Notes: generated by a model not told the origin, from the sequence alone. A stretch of 64,000 nt of DNA from Blastococcus sp. URHD0036 (GCF_000701365.1 NZ_JNIK01000013.1:124001-188000), one strand, 5' to 3'. Shown: positions 8,599 to 17,442, counted from the first letter of the stretch. Made by a program: numbers and translations.

Positions 8599-9620
8599 GC
8601 GACGGCACGGGCACGCCCATCTTCGTCCAGGACGTCACCCTCCGGGACGGCATGCACGCCATCCGGCACCGGATCACCCCGGACGACGTCAGGCGCATCG
8701 TCACCGCGCTCGACGCCGCCGGGGTGGATGCCATCGAGGTCGCGCACGGCGACGGCCTGGCCGGCGGGTCGCTGAACTACGGCCCGGGCTCGCACACCGA
8801 CTGGGAGTGGATCGAGGCCGCCGCCGACGTCCTCCAGCGGGCCCGCCTGACCACCCTGCTGCTGCCGGGCGTGGGCACCGTCGAGGAGCTCAAGCACGCC
8901 TACAGCCGCGGCGTCCGGTCGGTGCGGATCGCCACCCACTGCACCGAGGCCGACGTCTCCGCCCAGCACATCTCCACCGCGCGTGAGATCGGGATGGACG
9001 TCTCCGGCTTCCTGATGATGAGCCACATGGCCCCGGCGGAGGAGCTGGCCCGGCAGGCGAAGCTCATGGAGTCCTACGGCGCGCACTGCGTCTACGTCAC
9101 CGACTCCGGCGGCCGGCTGACGCTGACCGGCGTGGCCGAGCGGGTGCGCGCCTACCGCGACGTGCTCGACGCCGGCACGGAGATCGGCATCCACGCCCAC
9201 GAGAACCTGTCCCTGTCGGTGGCCAACTCCGTGGTCGCGGTGGAGAACGGCGTGTACCGGGTCGACGCCTCGCTGGCCGGGCACGGCGCGGGCGCGGGGA
9301 ACTGCCCGATCGAGGCCTTCGTCGCCGTCGCCGACATCTACGGCTTCGACCACCGGTGCGACGTCTTCGCGCTGCAGGACGCCGCCGACGACATCGTCCG
9401 GCCGCTCCAGGACCGGCCGGTGCGCGTCGACCGCGAGACGCTGACGCTCGGCTACGCCGGTGTGTACTCGAGCTTCCTGCGGCACGCGGAGGTGGCGGCG
9501 GCGGACTACGAGCTCGACGTGCGCTCGATCCTGCTCGAGTGCGGCAAGCGGAAGCTGGTCGGCGGCCAGGAGGACATGATCACCGACATCGCCCTCGACC
9601 TGGTGGCGGCGAGGGCCTGA
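8595..9620 (+). CDS. mhpE: 4-hydroxy-2-oxovalerate aldolase
   Basis: 341 residues. Class II, Mn-dependent aldolase that splits 4-hydroxy-2-oxovalerate into pyruvate and acetaldehyde. [13 protein letters not shown] carries the metal-binding Asp and catalytic Arg/His; [12 protein letters not shown] carries the two metal-ligand histidines. Starts with an ATGA overlap on mhpF and is followed by a short terminator-like hairpin (9629-9648). The pathway from hydroxyphenylpropionate to acetyl-CoA and pyruvate is therefore complete in 1.6-9.6 kb. Confidence 0.95.
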   Translation: MSDGTGTPIFVQDVTLRDGMHAIRHRITPDDVRRIVTALDAAGVDAIEVAHGDGLAGGSLNYGPGSHTDWEWIEAAADVLQRARLTTLLLPGVGTVEELKHAYSRGVRSVRIATHCTEADVSAQHISTAREIGMDVSGFLMMSHMAPAEELARQAKLMESYGAHCVYVTDSGGRLTLTGVAERVRAYRDVLDAGTEIGIHAHENLSLSVANSVVAVENGVYRVDASLAGHGAGAGNCPIEAFVAVADIYGFDHRCDVFALQDAADDIVRPLQDRPVRVDRETLTLGYAGVYSSFLRHAEVAAADYELDVRSILLECGKRKLVGGQEDMITDIALDLVAARA

Positions 9621-9628
9621 TCCGCCTC

Positions 9629-9648
9629 CTCCGTCCCGCGGGGCGGAG
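9629..9648. terminator. Hairpin between mhpE and iclR
   Basis: Inverted repeat CTCCGTCCCG/CGGGGCGGAG with one G-T pair, in the 31-bp gap between two convergent genes. No U-tract, as usual in high-GC actinobacteria. Confidence 0.45.
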
Positions 9649-9651
9649 TGG

Positions 9652-10338
9652 TCAGGTCACCGCCGCGCTGAGCGAGTCGGCGGCCTTGACGACGCTCGCC
9701 GTGGCGTCGTGGGCCCGCTGCTCGACGTGCGTGATCAGCGCCAGGCAGGCCCGCGGGTGCACTCCGTGGATCGGCGCCGCGACCGCGTGCGCGCCGGCTT
9801 CGACCTCGCTCTGGCTGTAGGCGAAGCCGGCCTCGCGCACCTTGCGCACGGGCTCGGGGTCGTCCGGGCTCGGCGGTAGTGCGGAGCGCAGCGCGTAGGC
9901 CGCCGCCCCGCGGTCGAGCGGAGCCCGCTCGCCCTGCCGGAAGGCGATGTGGTGCCCGGCGGAGATCGGCACGGCCATCTCGACGGCCACGGCCGATTCG
10001 CCCTCGACGACGAAGAGCGCCACGGACGCCCCCACCCGGTCGGCGAGCTCCTGCATGACCGGGAGCGCCGTGGCGCGCAGGCCCGGCAGGTAGGAGTGCG
10101 ACAGCGCCGCGAGGCGGGCGCCGCCGTGGTAGCGGCCGTCGCGGCCGGCGTGCACGAAGCCGTAGTCGGCGAGCGTCTGCAGGATCCGGTAGGCGATCGA
10201 CCGGTGCACGTCCAGCACCCGCGCGAGCTCCTGCACGGTCATGCCGGTCGGGGACTCCACGACGGCCAGCAGCGCGTTGAGCCCGCGCGCGAGCGTCTGG
10301 GTCCCCGACTGCGGGGTTCGTTCCTGGGCCGGAGGCAC
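9652..10338 (-). CDS. IclR-family regulator, candidate master of the 27-bp operator regulon
   Basis: 228 residues. HTH in [20 protein letters not shown] and an IclR effector domain ending in LALITHVEQRAHD. The only in-frame start before the esterase stop is GTG at 10338. It is the last gene of the minus-strand series PPOX (13746), mycofactocin-type SDR, zinc ADH, esterase, IclR, with gaps of 44, 2, 52 and 52 bp, so probably one operon. The operon's promoter region carries the 27-bp operator, hence this protein is my best candidate for its binder. Paralogous to the IclR at 5147. Confidence 0.85.
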   Translation of the reverse strand: MPPAQERTPQSGTQTLARGLNALLAVVESPTGMTVQELARVLDVHRSIAYRILQTLADYGFVHAGRDGRYHGGARLAALSHSYLPGLRATALPVMQELADRVGASVALFVVEGESAVAVEMAVPISAGHHIAFRQGERAPLDRGAAAYALRSALPPSPDDPEPVRKVREAGFAYSQSEVEAGAHAVAAPIHGVHPRACLALITHVEQRAHDATASVVKAADSLSAAVT

Positions 10339-10390
10339 ACCGGCAGGGTACGGCGTGACCCGCTCCGGCCCGGCCCCGCGCGACCGGCCC

Positions 10391-11359
10391 TCACCCCTCC
10401 CGGGGGGCGAAGGCCGTGCGGAGGGCCTCGTGGATGTCGCGCAGGAACTGCGCCGTCCGGGGGGTGCGCGGCGGCGCACCGAACCCGCCGTGGATGACCC
10501 CCGGGTAGACGTGCAGCTCGGTCGGCACCCCCGCCCCGGACAGCCGGACGGCGTAGTCGACGTCCTCGTCGAGGTACGCGTCGACGTCCCCCACCCCCAC
10601 GAAGGCCGGCGCGAGCCCGCGCAGGTCTTCCGCGCGCGCCGGGGCCGCCGTCGGCGGGACGTCCCCGCCGGCCAGCGGGCCCAGGTAGGCCGCCCAGGCC
10701 AGCCGCTGGGCGCGGATGCTCCACAACCCGGGGTGGCCCGGGTCCTCGATCGCCCGGATCGACGCCGTCCGCTCCCGGTCGTCCAGCATCGGGTAGACGA
10801 GCAACTGCAGGGCCGGCTGCGGCCGGCCGACGTCCCGCAGCCGCAGGCACAGGGCGGCGGCCAGACCGGCGCCGGCGCTGGCCCCGCCCACGACCAGCCG
10901 CGCGGGGTCCAGTCCGAGCGGGGTCGCGTCCTCGACCACGCGGCTCCACACCGTCTCCGCGTCGTCCAGCCCGGCCGGGTAGGGGTGCTCGGGGGCGAGT
11001 CGCCAGTCCACCGAGACGACGGCGCAGCCCAGGTCGACCACCATCCGCTCCAGCCGGCCGTCGTTCTCGTCGAGGTTGCCCATGATGTAGCCACCACCGT
11101 GCAGCCAGACCAGGCAGGGCAGCGGGCCCTCACCCTGCGCCGGGCGGTACCAGCGCACCCGGACGTCGGGCCGCCCGTCCACCCCCGGGACCACGGCGTC
11201 GGTGCGCGTGACCCGCGGGTCCGCCGGCGCGGGCGGCGCCGCGGCTGCCGCGTAGGTGCGCCGGATCGTGTCGATGCTGGTGAAGTCCCAGCGCGGCAGG
11301 AGGGGGAAGATCTCGAGCGTCCCCGGCTCGACCCGGGCCTCGAGGTCGATGGGGGGCAT
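10391..11359 (-). CDS. HSL-family esterase/lipase (alpha/beta hydrolase fold-3)
   Basis: 322 residues. Hormone-sensitive-lipase-type carboxylesterase: oxyanion motif HGGGY, nucleophile in GGASAGAG, acid in DAYLDEDVDY and His in VIHGGF. I chose ATG at 11359 because GGAGG lies seven bases upstream; an upstream in-frame ATG at 11398 lacks such a site. Would hydrolyse an ester of the unknown substrate handled by the neighbouring dehydrogenases. No signal peptide, so cytosolic. Confidence 0.88.
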   Translation of the reverse strand: MPPIDLEARVEPGTLEIFPLLPRWDFTSIDTIRRTYAAAAAPPAPADPRVTRTDAVVPGVDGRPDVRVRWYRPAQGEGPLPCLVWLHGGGYIMGNLDENDGRLERMVVDLGCAVVSVDWRLAPEHPYPAGLDDAETVWSRVVEDATPLGLDPARLVVGGASAGAGLAAALCLRLRDVGRPQPALQLLVYPMLDDRERTASIRAIEDPGHPGLWSIRAQRLAWAAYLGPLAGGDVPPTAAPARAEDLRGLAPAFVGVGDVDAYLDEDVDYAVRLSGAGVPTELHVYPGVIHGGFGAPPRTPRTAQFLRDIHEALRTAFAPREG

Positions 11360-11411
11360 CGGTCGTCCTCCGTCGATCAGGTGGGTTGCGGCGGCCATCA
11401 GACCACGCCGG

Positions 11412-12359
11412 TCAGGCCGGGCCGATGTCGAGGACGACCTTGATCCCGCCCACGGTCCGGTCCGCCGCGACCCGGAACGCCTCGGCGGCGTCCTCCATCG
11501 GGAACCGGTGGGTGATCAGGGTGTCGGCGATCTCCGGCCTGGCGGCGAGCATCTCCGCCGCCTGCTGCATCTCCCGCCGGCCCTCGAACGACGAGTAGCC
11601 CAGCGAGGCCACCAACGTCACCTCCTTGCGCAGCATGGAGGTGTAGGGCACGTCGAGCCCGCCGTAGTGGACGCCGAGGACGGCGATCTTCCCGCCCGGC
11701 CGGACCCGGTCGACGGCGCTCTGCAGCGCGCTGGCCGAGCCGGCGGCCTCGATGACCACGTCGTAGAGGTCGCCGTCGGGCTCGGCGAAGCCCAGCCGCT
11801 CCCGCGCCGCATGCTGGTGCGGGTGTCGGGCCACGAGGGCGACGTGCGCGGCACCCTGCGCGGTGGCGGCCGCGGCGGCGAGCTGACCGACGCTGCCCCC
11901 GCCGATGACGACGACCCGCGCGCCGGGGCCCGCGCCGCCCATCCGCGCGCCGTGCCACGACACCGACGCCGGCTCCGCCAGGGAGGCGCTGGCGACGTCG
12001 AGCCCACGGGGCAGCGGGATCAGCTTGTGGGCGGGCACCTGGTACCGCTCGACCATCCCGCCGTCCTGCAGGATGCCCAGCGCCCGCTGCGTGGACATCG
12101 CGCAGAGGTTGTTGCGGCCCTCGCGGCAGTAGCCGCACTCCCCGCAGCCGAACATGCCCTCGACCATGACCGGCGTGCCGTCCGCCCGGACGCCGGCCAG
12201 CTCGTGACCGAGCACGCGGGTCGTGCCGGCCGCCAGGTACCCCAGGTCGGAGGCGCAGATGCCGGCCGCCCGCATGGTGATGACCTCACCCGCGTGCCCC
12301 GGCGGCTCGTCGACCTCGACGAGGACCGGCGCGCCCTCCTGCCCGCGGACCGCCCGCAT
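11412..12359 (-). CDS. Zinc-dependent alcohol dehydrogenase (MDR family)
   Basis: 315 residues, slightly short for MDR alcohol dehydrogenases (about 340). Catalytic zinc residues in AAGICASDLG and GHELAG, structural-zinc lobe CGECGYC-REGRNNLC, and NAD-binding GGGSVGQLAAA. Starts two bases after the SDR stop at 12362. Together with the SDR and the esterase it suggests stepwise ester cleavage and alcohol oxidation of an unidentified substrate. Confidence 0.88.
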   Translation of the reverse strand: MRAVRGQEGAPVLVEVDEPPGHAGEVITMRAAGICASDLGYLAAGTTRVLGHELAGVRADGTPVMVEGMFGCGECGYCREGRNNLCAMSTQRALGILQDGGMVERYQVPAHKLIPLPRGLDVASASLAEPASVSWHGARMGGAGPGARVVVIGGGSVGQLAAAAATAQGAAHVALVARHPHQHAARERLGFAEPDGDLYDVVIEAAGSASALQSAVDRVRPGGKIAVLGVHYGGLDVPYTSMLRKEVTLVASLGYSSFEGRREMQQAAEMLAARPEIADTLITHRFPMEDAAEAFRVAADRTVGGIKVVLDIGPA

Positions 12360-12361
12360 CC

Positions 12362-13228
12362 CTAGCCCACCGCTGCGGCGTGCTTGATGAGCGAGCCCGC
12401 GTCCACGCGGATCTGCTGACCGGTGATGTACCGGGACTCCTCGCTGGCCAGGAAGAGGACGAGGTTGGAGATGTCCACCGGCTCCACCCACGGGATCGGC
12501 ATGGCCTGCCAGGCGACGAAGGCGGGCTTCACGTCGTCCAGCTCCGGCTTCTCCAGGTCGGGCCGGAAGACCTTGTACAGCTCGTCGTTGTGCAGCAGGT
12601 GCGTGTTGACGTTGGTCGGGTGGATGGCATTGACCCGGATGAAGCGGGGCGCCAGGTGCAGGCACATCTGCTCGACGTAGGAGATGAGCGTGCGCTTGGC
12701 CCAGCTGTAGCCGGCGCCGCCGGGCCCGAACTCCGGGTTGTCCGCGGCGCCCTTGAGCATCCCCGCGGTGGAGCCGGTGACGACGATCGAGCCGCGGTCG
12801 CGCAGGTGCGGGATCGCCGCCGCGACGGCGTTCATGACACCGAGCAGGTCGACGTCGGAGGCGTCCACGAAGTCCATCGCGTCCGCGGCGTCGCCCTTGC
12901 GCATCGGCATGATCCCGGCGTTGGCCGCGACGATGTCCAGGCCACCCAGCTCGGCGACCCCGGCCTCGACGGCCTCGCGCAGCTGCGCCCGCTCGCGGAC
13001 GTCGGCCTGGCGGGTCACGATGCGCCGGTCCAGCGCCTCGACCTGCCGCGCGGTCTCGGCGAGGTCCTCCGGCCGCGACAGCGGGTACAGGTTGGACTCG
13101 ATGTCGGCGCAGATGTCGACGGCGATGATGTCGGCGCCCTCCTGCGCGAGGCGGACCGCGTGACTGCGGCCCTGGCCACGGGCCGCGCCGGTGATCAGCG
13201 CGACCTTGCCTTCCAGACGTCCTGGCAT
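12362..13228 (-). CDS. Mycofactocin-coupled type SDR oxidoreductase
   Basis: 288 residues. The start LEGKVALITGAARGQGRSHA plus the DIIAVDIC and the insert ESNLYPLSRPEDLAETARQV are hallmarks of the mycofactocin-coupled SDR family (TIGR03971 type), whose NAD(H) is bound tightly and recycled by the peptide-derived cofactor mycofactocin. Catalytic Ser in TGSTAG, Tyr-x-x-x-Lys in YSWAK. ATG at 13228 has GGAGG seven bases upstream. No mycofactocin biosynthesis genes are in the window; they would have to lie elsewhere. Confidence 0.87.
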   Translation of the reverse strand: MPGRLEGKVALITGAARGQGRSHAVRLAQEGADIIAVDICADIESNLYPLSRPEDLAETARQVEALDRRIVTRQADVRERAQLREAVEAGVAELGGLDIVAANAGIMPMRKGDAADAMDFVDASDVDLLGVMNAVAAAIPHLRDRGSIVVTGSTAGMLKGAADNPEFGPGGAGYSWAKRTLISYVEQMCLHLAPRFIRVNAIHPTNVNTHLLHNDELYKVFRPDLEKPELDDVKPAFVAWQAMPIPWVEPVDISNLVLFLASEESRYITGQQIRVDAGSLIKHAAAVG

Positions 13229-13272
13229 GGGGTACCTCCGTGGATCGGTGGGGGGATGGGGTGCGCCGCCGG

Positions 13273-13746
13273 TCAGGAGCCGGCGGGGACCGGGATCTTC
13301 GAGAAGTCCCAGCTGAGGACCTTCTCGGGGACGAGGCGCAGCCACGCGTGCCGGCCGTCGTAGGAGAAGCCCCGGCCGCCGGCGTACTTGTCGCTGAACA
13401 GCCGCTCCGGCGTCTCCAGCTCCGGGTGCGGGGCGTCGGTCCGCGGCACGTCGCCGACGACCTCGACGTCCCCGATCAGCTCGACGCCCGCGAGCTCCAG
13501 GAACTCGTGCCCCGAGTCCACGAGCACGCTGACGGCGGGCGAGCGCACGAGGTTGGCCCACCGCTGGCTGTTGGTGAGGGAGTTCAGCCACAGGGCGGAC
13601 CCGTCCCAGACGAACCAGAGCGCGGAGACGTGCGGCCGGCCGTCCGGGCCCACCGTCGCGACCCGGCACGTCCGCTGTTCCCGCAGGTAGCGGTCCCGCT
13701 CCTCGGGTGACAACGCGATCCGTCGACCTCGACGCTGCTCGGTCAT
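13273..13746 (-). CDS. PPOX-fold (pyridoxamine 5'-phosphate oxidase-like / FDOR) flavin protein
   Basis: 157 residues of the split-barrel flavin/F420-binding fold: RTCRVATVGPDGRPHVSALWF is the typical first strand pair, and NLVRSPAVSVLVDSG the next. Such actinobacterial proteins bind FMN or F420; which one cannot be told here. First gene of the minus-strand operon down to the IclR at 9652, with the 27-bp operator 42 bp upstream and the divergent CoA-transferase at 13906. Confidence 0.8.
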   Translation of the reverse strand: MTEQRRGRRIALSPEERDRYLREQRTCRVATVGPDGRPHVSALWFVWDGSALWLNSLTNSQRWANLVRSPAVSVLVDSGHEFLELAGVELIGDVEVVGDVPRTDAPHPELETPERLFSDKYAGGRGFSYDGRHAWLRLVPEKVLSWDFSKIPVPAGS

Positions 13747-13787
13747 GACCGCCCCTCCCGCGGCCCTCCGTTGGGCCTCGAGTCAGG

Positions 13788-13814
13788 ATTCTGCCCACAC
13801 AGAACAGTATTCTG
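13788..13814 (+). promoter_or_regulatory. Three-half-site operator, copy C
   Basis: ATTCTG, six bases, CAGAAC-N3-ATTCTG on the plus strand, in the 159-bp divergent region between the PPOX gene and the CoA-transferase. The following bases GCAAGCTGTC closely match those after the 17379-17405 copy (GCCAGCTGTC wording differs by one base), so similarity extends beyond the core. Confidence 0.75.
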
Positions 13815-13905
13815 GCAAGCTGTCGGTCGACGCGCGGCGGTGCGCGGGAGACGAGGGAGGGTCCATGGGCGTGCGCAGCCGAGGACGAGCCGGGCGGGTG
13901 GTCCG

Positions 13906-15132
13906 ATGACCGCCGTCATGTCCGGGGTGCGGATCCTGGAGGTCGCCGAGCACACGTTCACCCCGCTCGCGGCGGGCATCCTCGCGGACTGGGGTGCCAC
14001 CGTCATCAAGATCGAGCACGTCCAGCGGGGCGATGCGCAACGGGGCCTGGGCAACGTCGGTGGCCTGGACGTCGGCAGCGGTGGCGTCCACATGTTCATG
14101 GAGCACGCCAACCGGGGGAAGCAGAGCCTGGGCCTGGACCTGACAACCGATCGAGGGCGGGAGATCCTCTACGCCCTCGCCGCGACGTCCGACGTGTTCC
14201 TCACCAACAAGCTGCCCGCCGTCGCCCGCAAGCTGAAGGTCGACGTCGACGACATCCGCGCGGCCAACCCGGACATCGTCTACGCCCGCGGTACCGGGTA
14301 CGGGCCGCTGGGGCCGGACAAGGACCTGGGCGGCTACGACCTGCTGGGGTTCTGGGTGCGCGCCGGCATCGCCACGGCCATGCAGGTGTCCGGGTCCGAC
14401 CACCTGCCCGGCCCGCCGGGTGCGGCGTTCGGCGACTCCCTCGGCGCCATGGTCATCGCCGGCGGCATCTCCGCCGCGCTGTTCCACCGGGCGCGGACCG
14501 GCGAGGCCACCGTCGTCGACGTGTCCCTGCTGGCCACCGGCATGTGGGGGCTCGGCTCACCGATCGGGATGTCGCAGCTGACCGGTGTGCCGCAGTCCGC
14601 GGCCCCCCCGGAGGCCGCGGCGTCGCTCAACCCGCTGGTGGGCAACTACCGGACCGCCGACGGCCGCTTCATCTCGCTGTGCATGCTCCAGGGCTTCCAC
14701 TACTGGCCGGAGGTGGCGCGGGTCCTCGGCCACCCGGAGTGGACGACCGACGCGCGATTCACCTCCCACGAGAGCCTGCAGGAGAACTCGGGAGCGGCCC
14801 GCGACCTGCTGCGCGCGGCCTTCCTCGGCGACACCTTCGACAGCTGGAAGCTGCGGCTGCGTGACCTCAAGGGCCAGTGGGCACCGGCGCAGGACACGGT
14901 CAACATCGCCGACGACCCGATGGTGCGGGAGAACGGCTACCTGCTGGAGACGCGCAACGAGCAGGGCATCCCCTTCAGCCTGGTCAGCACCCCCGTCCAG
15001 TTCGACCTCGAGCAGCGCACACCCGGCCGCTCACCGGGCTTCAACGAGCACGGCGACCGGATCCTGGCCGACGAGCTCGGTCTCGACGAGGCCGCCGTCC
15101 TCCAGCTCAAGATCGACGGCGTGGTGGCGTAG
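13906..15132 (+). CDS. Class III (CaiB/BaiF-type) CoA-transferase
   Basis: 408 residues. Family III CoA-transferases move CoA between a donor thioester and a carboxylic acid through an aspartyl-CoA intermediate. N-terminal GVRILEVAEHTFTPLAAGILADWGATVIKIEH and the YARGTGYGPLG-DKDLGGYDL segment (with the likely catalytic Asp) are characteristic. ATG 13906 chosen; an ATG at 13918 is possible. Followed after 125 bp by the amidohydrolase gene. Probably activates the acid produced by the neighbouring oxidation genes. Confidence 0.88.
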   Translation: MTAVMSGVRILEVAEHTFTPLAAGILADWGATVIKIEHVQRGDAQRGLGNVGGLDVGSGGVHMFMEHANRGKQSLGLDLTTDRGREILYALAATSDVFLTNKLPAVARKLKVDVDDIRAANPDIVYARGTGYGPLGPDKDLGGYDLLGFWVRAGIATAMQVSGSDHLPGPPGAAFGDSLGAMVIAGGISAALFHRARTGEATVVDVSLLATGMWGLGSPIGMSQLTGVPQSAAPPEAAASLNPLVGNYRTADGRFISLCMLQGFHYWPEVARVLGHPEWTTDARFTSHESLQENSGAARDLLRAAFLGDTFDSWKLRLRDLKGQWAPAQDTVNIADDPMVRENGYLLETRNEQGIPFSLVSTPVQFDLEQRTPGRSPGFNEHGDRILADELGLDEAAVLQLKIDGVVA

Positions 15133-15257
15133 CCCGCCCCGCCCCGGTACACGTGCTGCACCGGAGGCTGCCGCCCACTCGACTCCCGGCCGCCGACGAC
15201 GGCCGGGCCCCCGCCGACCCCTGAGGCCGGCACCGGAACCCCACGGAGGAGCACCCC

Positions 15258-16520
15258 ATGAACGTCGAGGACATGCTGATGGTCAGCATCGACGACCACG
15301 TGATCGAGCCGCCCGACATGTACAGGAACCACCTGCCGGCGAAGTACATGGACCTCGCCCCGAAGTCCATCATCGACGAGAACGGCTTCGCGAAGTGGTG
15401 GTTCCAGGGGACCGCGCTGGGCTCGGTGGGGCTCAACGCCGTCGTCGGCTGGCCGAACGAGGAGTGGGGCCTGAACCCCTCCACGTTCGCCGAGATGCGC
15501 CCCGGTGCCTACGACATCCACGAGCGCGTCCGGGACATGAACCGCAACGGGATCCTCGCCTCGATGTGCTTCCCGTCCTACGCCGGGTTCAGCGCGCGGT
15601 ACTTCCAGCAGGCGGAAGACAAGGACCTGTCGCTGCTGATGCTGAAGGCCTACAACGACTGGCACATCGACGAGTGGTGCACGGCCTACCCGGGCCGGAT
15701 GATCCCGCTGGCGATCATCCCGGTCTGGGACCAGCCGGCCATGGTGGAGGAGCTCCGCCGGGTCGCGGCCAAGGGTGTCCGGGCCGTCACGATGCCGGAG
15801 CTGCCGCACGTCCAGGGCCTGCCCAGCTACCACGACCTGGAGTACTGGGGCCCCTTCTTCCAGGCCGCCTCGGAGCTGCAGGTCGTCATGTGCCTGCACA
15901 TCGGCCAGGGCTTCGGCGCCATCACGATGGCCCCCGACGCCCCGATCGACAACATGATCATCCTGTCCAACCAGGTGTCGTCGCTCGCGGCGCAGGACCT
16001 GCTCTGGGGTGGGGCGTTCCACAACTACCCGGAGCTGAAGGTCGCCTTCTCCGAGGGCGGCATCGGCTGGATCCCGTTCTACCTCGACCGCTGCGACCGG
16101 CACTACACCAACCAGCGCTGGCTGGGCCACGACTTCGGCGGCAAGCTGCCCAGCGACATCTTCCGCGAGCACTCGCTCGCCTGCTACGTCACCGACCCGA
16201 CGGCGCTCAAGGTCCGGCACGACATCGGGATCGACATCATCGCGTGGGAGTGCGACTACCCCCACTCCGACGCGATCTGGCCCAACGCCCCGGAGTGGGC
16301 GCACGCCGAGATGGGCGGCGCGGGCGTGCCGGACGAGGAGATGCACAAGATCCTCTGGCAGAACACCTGCCGGTTCTTCGGCTGGGACCCGTTCACGCAC
16401 ATCGCGAAGGAGGACGCCACGGTCGGCGCCCTCCGCGCCCTGTCCCCCGACGTCGACACCACGATCCGGTCCAAGCACGAGTGGCGCCGGCTCTACGACA
16501 AGCGCACGAGCTCCGTCTGA
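15258..16520 (+). CDS. Amidohydrolase-2 family metal hydrolase/decarboxylase
   Basis: 420 residues. TIM-barrel of the ACMSD/amidohydrolase-2 type, a family that includes decarboxylases and hydrolases of aromatic-pathway products. Metal-site candidates: DDHVIEPP near the N-terminus (in place of DxHxH), MCLHIGQG at mid-protein, and ECDYPHSD near residue 335. Strong GGAGGAG ribosome site. It is often found near CoA-transferases in actinobacterial catabolic islands. Reaction not assignable from sequence. Confidence 0.83.
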   Translation: MNVEDMLMVSIDDHVIEPPDMYRNHLPAKYMDLAPKSIIDENGFAKWWFQGTALGSVGLNAVVGWPNEEWGLNPSTFAEMRPGAYDIHERVRDMNRNGILASMCFPSYAGFSARYFQQAEDKDLSLLMLKAYNDWHIDEWCTAYPGRMIPLAIIPVWDQPAMVEELRRVAAKGVRAVTMPELPHVQGLPSYHDLEYWGPFFQAASELQVVMCLHIGQGFGAITMAPDAPIDNMIILSNQVSSLAAQDLLWGGAFHNYPELKVAFSEGGIGWIPFYLDRCDRHYTNQRWLGHDFGGKLPSDIFREHSLACYVTDPTALKVRHDIGIDIIAWECDYPHSDAIWPNAPEWAHAEMGGAGVPDEEMHKILWQNTCRFFGWDPFTHIAKEDATVGALRALSPDVDTTIRSKHEWRRLYDKRTSSV

Positions 16521-16524
16521 CCGC

Positions 16525-16565
16525 GCAGGGCCCGGGGCACCCTCGTCGGGCGCCCCGGGCCCTGC
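16525..16565. terminator. Bidirectional terminator
   Basis: Perfect 14-bp inverted repeat GCAGGGCCCGGGGC / GCCCCGGGCCCTGC with a 13-base loop between the convergent amidohydrolase and phosphatase genes. Confidence 0.8.
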
Positions 16566-16571
16566 TCGTGG

Positions 16572-17357
16572 TCAGCGCTCGACGAGGTCGTCGCGCAGGA
16601 CGGCGAGCTCGGCCTCGGTCACCCCGGCGCCCAGCAGGTACTCCCGCGGGGAGCCGTGGGTCCGGCGCAGACCGTCCAGGAAGCCCTGCATCACCCCGCC
16701 GTCGACGGTGTTGCGCTGCGGCTCCTGCAGGTGCACCCGGTCGGCGTAGAAGTCCAGCGACCGCAACTGCGCCATCATCCGGTCCAGCGACTCGTTGGTG
16801 CGCACGTAGTCGGCCACGACGGCGTCGTCCGGGACCCCCACGGTCGACAGCAGCAGCGCCGCCAGGATCCCGGTGCGGTCCTTGCCGGCGGCGCAGTGGA
16901 AGAGCGCCGGCATCCCGTCGTCCACGAGCAGGTGCACCGCCCGGGCGATGCGCTCGGCACTGAGCTCGACCATGCCGACGTAGAAGGGGCCCAGCACCTC
17001 GGAGATCTGCGCCGGGGCCTGCTCGGCGACAGGCGTGGAGAGGTCGGCCGGCTTCGGGACCCGGAAGGGGATGTTGACGACGGCGATGTCGCTGTCGGCC
17101 AGGAGTCCGCAGCCCTCGGCGGCGGACTCCTTGGCGAACCGCAGGTCGATGACCGTGCGCAGTCCGATGCGGGAGCGCAGCCACTCGAGGTCTCCCTCGG
17201 TCATGAGCTGCGGCGTCGCACTGCGGAACAGCCGGCCCCGCCGCACCCGGCCGCCGCCGACGACCGGGAGACCACCCAGATCCCGGAAGTTGAGCACGCC
17301 CTCGGGAACCCACCCGGGGTCCGTGGCATCCGTCTCCTGCACTCGGCGATCCGTCAT
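16572..17357 (-). CDS. PtpB-like tyrosine (dual) phosphatase
   Basis: 261 residues. NFRDLGG near the N-terminus and the P-loop HCAAGKDRTG (Cys nucleophile, Arg) place it in the Y_phosphatase3 / PtpB-like family; such enzymes dephosphorylate phosphotyrosine or phospholipids. ATG at 17357 chosen over longer in-frame starts because it has a GGAG upstream and the longer version would cover the operator. The 27-bp operator lies 22-48 bp upstream, so this phosphatase seems to share regulation with the catabolic genes. Confidence 0.85.
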   Translation of the reverse strand: MTDRRVQETDATDPGWVPEGVLNFRDLGGLPVVGGGRVRRGRLFRSATPQLMTEGDLEWLRSRIGLRTVIDLRFAKESAAEGCGLLADSDIAVVNIPFRVPKPADLSTPVAEQAPAQISEVLGPFYVGMVELSAERIARAVHLLVDDGMPALFHCAAGKDRTGILAALLLSTVGVPDDAVVADYVRTNESLDRMMAQLRSLDFYADRVHLQEPQRNTVDGGVMQGFLDGLRRTHGSPREYLLGAGVTEAELAVLRDDLVER

Positions 17358-17378
17358 GCCCCGACGCTCCAGCACAGA

Positions 17379-17405
17379 GTTCTGCTGGTCAAGAACTTCG
17401 TTCTG
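17379..17405 (+). promoter_or_regulatory. Three-half-site operator, copy D
   Basis: GTTCTG, six bases, AAGAAC-N3-GTTCTG, in the 311-bp gap between the phosphatase (minus) and the first solute-binding lipoprotein (plus). Core AGAAC-TTC-GTTCT is a perfect palindrome. Confidence 0.75.
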
Positions 17406-17442
17406 CCAGCTGTCGACCGGCGAGCCCATCTGTCTCTAGTTG

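Noticed and set aside
11360-11398. Esterase start at ATG 11398.
   Set aside because: ATG 11359 has an excellent GGAGG at seven bases; the longer form adds a non-conserved leader.
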